A program made the translations under genes and the position numbers. Below, piece after piece: positions 5,802 through 6,602 of a stretch of DNA of 6,602 nucleotides. The notes under the pieces are model-generated. The model made no database searches. It was not told the DNA's origin and saw only the letters and a list, made by a program, of their open reading frames with translations. Each line of letters begins with the position of its first letter. Position 1 is the first letter of the stretch. Source of the stretch: Chloroflexota bacterium (lineage in GTDB: Bacteria > Chloroflexota > Anaerolineae > UBA4142); NCBI GenBank assembly GCA_016200825.1, contig JACQEA010000031.1:1-6602 (forward strand), written 5' to 3'.

Positions 5802-5872
5802 GGACACTGATTAACACAGACGAACACTGATTGTTTCTGTGTTGCGCCTTCGGCGTGTGTTCGTCTGTGTCC
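5802..5872. repeat. Dispersed inverted repeat between azlC and azlD
   Basis: ACACAGACGAACAC (5814-5827) and GTGTTCGTCTGTGT (5857-5870) are perfect 14-bp complements around a 29-nt loop. The loop holds a small hairpin (CGCC/GGCG around TTC, 5846-5855). A further GGACAC (5802-5807) could pair with GTGTCC (5867-5872), and ACACTGATT occurs twice (5804-5812, 5825-5833). ACTGATTAACACAGA-like words are common in non-coding repeats of environmental genomes. In RNA it would fold as a long hairpin and could lessen read-through from azlC into azlD; this effect is inferred. Confidence 0.7.
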
Positions 5873-5885
5873 AACTGAATTTCAT

Positions 5886-6602
5886 TCAACTGGAAGCAAT
5901 CGTTTCGGATTTCGGAGATTGCGGAATCGCCGCGCGCTTCGTAAGGAAATATTCGACAATGATCCCAACCGAAATTCCCGCGCCGATCGCGAGCAACAAT
6001 CCTAATTTGCTCGGCAATGCAAACGCGATCACCGCGACCGCGCCCGCAATCAGCGCGCCCGCGAGATCTGCGCGCGATTTGATTTGGGGAATCAGAATCG
6101 CGATGAACATCAAGGTCGCGGCAAAGTCGAGACCGAGCGCAAGTGGATCTCCGAGCAAATTTCCAAACGCATAACCTATCAGCGTATCCAGTTGCCAGGG
6201 AAAATACATCGCGAGATTCGCGCCGAGAAAGTACCCCAGCTTGGTGTTCACACTCCCGCGCGTTTCATCGCGATAATGCGTCATAACCATCGCGTACGAT
6301 TCATCGGTCGTCGTCGCCGCGAGAAACGCGCGCCCGCTTTCTCTTAGTTGCCTTGTGTAACCCGAAAGGCTCGCGGTATAGAGCGCGTGACGCAAATTGA
6401 TCACGAACGTCGTCAAAATAATAAACGGCGCCGCCGCGCCCGCCGCGATCAATTTCACCGCCGCGAATTGCGACGCACCCGCGAACACAATCGCGCTCAT
6501 CAGAATCGTCGCCCATAACGGCAAGCCGATCCCGCGCGCGAGCACGCCGAACAACAAACCGAATGGCGCAGAACCAATCGCAAGTGGAATAATATCGCGG
6601 AC
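5886..6602 (-). CDS. azlC: AzlC-family branched-chain amino-acid permease (5' end cut by window)
   Basis: The frame is open to the window edge, giving 238 residues. The TTG at 6557 is internal, because the upstream residues (DIIPLAIGSAPFGLLFGVLA) belong to the family. PFGLLFGVLARGIGLPLW, VFAGASQFAAV, TTFVINLRHALYTASL and TTDESYAMV are characteristic AzlC blocks, and about seven membrane segments are visible. With a usual family length of about 230-250, probably only a few N-terminal residues are missing. AzlC forms the main channel-like subunit and AzlD assists it. Together they expel valine, leucine and isoleucine analogues, in AzlC's classic case giving azaleucine resistance. It heads the visible minus-strand set, but its promoter lies outside the window. 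The last residues (KSETIASS) are polar and not conserved. Confidence 0.92.
   Translation of the reverse strand, partial: VRDIIPLAIGSAPFGLLFGVLARGIGLPLWATILMSAIVFAGASQFAAVKLIAAGAAAPFIILTTFVINLRHALYTASLSGYTRQLRESGRAFLAATTTDESYAMVMTHYRDETRGSVNTKLGYFLGANLAMYFPWQLDTLIGYAFGNLLGDPLALGLDFAATLMFIAILIPQIKSRADLAGALIAGAVAVIAFALPSKLGLLLAIGAGISVGIIVEYFLTKRAAIPQSPKSETIASS

Noticed and set aside
5784..5807. Longer start for azlD (MSSFQRRR)
   Set aside because: It would read through the AGGAGA ribosome binding site and the repeat edge, and the family begins at MELAF.
5680..5889. Minus-strand reading frame across the azlC-azlD gap
   Set aside because: It consists of repeat sequence and an out-of-frame part of azlD.

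Overview
The window looks like a piece of a bacterial chromosome, most probably Chloroflexota (Anaerolineae-like). This is an inference. It rests on the family look of the first two genes (a glycosidase-like barrel joined to LysM, and a membrane-anchored protein with a Thr/Pro-rich linker, both ending in the same extracellular domain) and on a strong bias towards GCG and CGC codons that fills the genes with CGCG/GCGCGC words. No rRNA, tRNA or marker gene is present to settle the taxonomy.

Layout: (1) Positions 1-2756, plus strand, hold two translationally coupled genes for envelope or surface proteins. They overlap as ATGA and share a related C-terminal domain. (2) Positions 2757-2983 hold no gene. 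This stretch carries a 152-bp MITE-like element with 18-bp terminal inverted repeats and 10-bp flanking direct repeats, with a second inverted repeat of the 'TCATTGCGAG...GAAGCAATCTCC' kind nested inside. A near-consensus sigma-70 promoter follows. (3) Positions 2984-3484 hold a MazEF-type toxin-antitoxin pair in which both halves look damaged: the antitoxin is short in its middle, and the toxin's normal ATG frame is broken by one extra A. (4) Positions 3443-6602, minus strand, hold a probable operon read as azlC (cut by the window edge), azlD, an EamA-family transporter and a geranylgeranyl-reductase-like flavoprotein. The flavoprotein overlaps the toxin gene tail to tail and appears to lack about 45 internal residues. 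A dispersed inverted repeat separates azlC from azlD, and a half copy of the nested repeat has supplied the last codons of the EamA gene.

How the parts relate: the first two products probably act together at the cell surface. AzlC and AzlD form a branched-chain amino-acid exporter, and the EamA protein is another small-metabolite permease. The flavoprotein would reduce isoprenoid chains if still active. I see no clear new defence or mobile system. The points most worth checking are the decaying, apparently leaderless toxin-antitoxin unit beside a MITE, the cluster of apparent lesions between about 3.0 and 4.2 kb, the paired C-terminal domains, and the repeat-derived protein tail.
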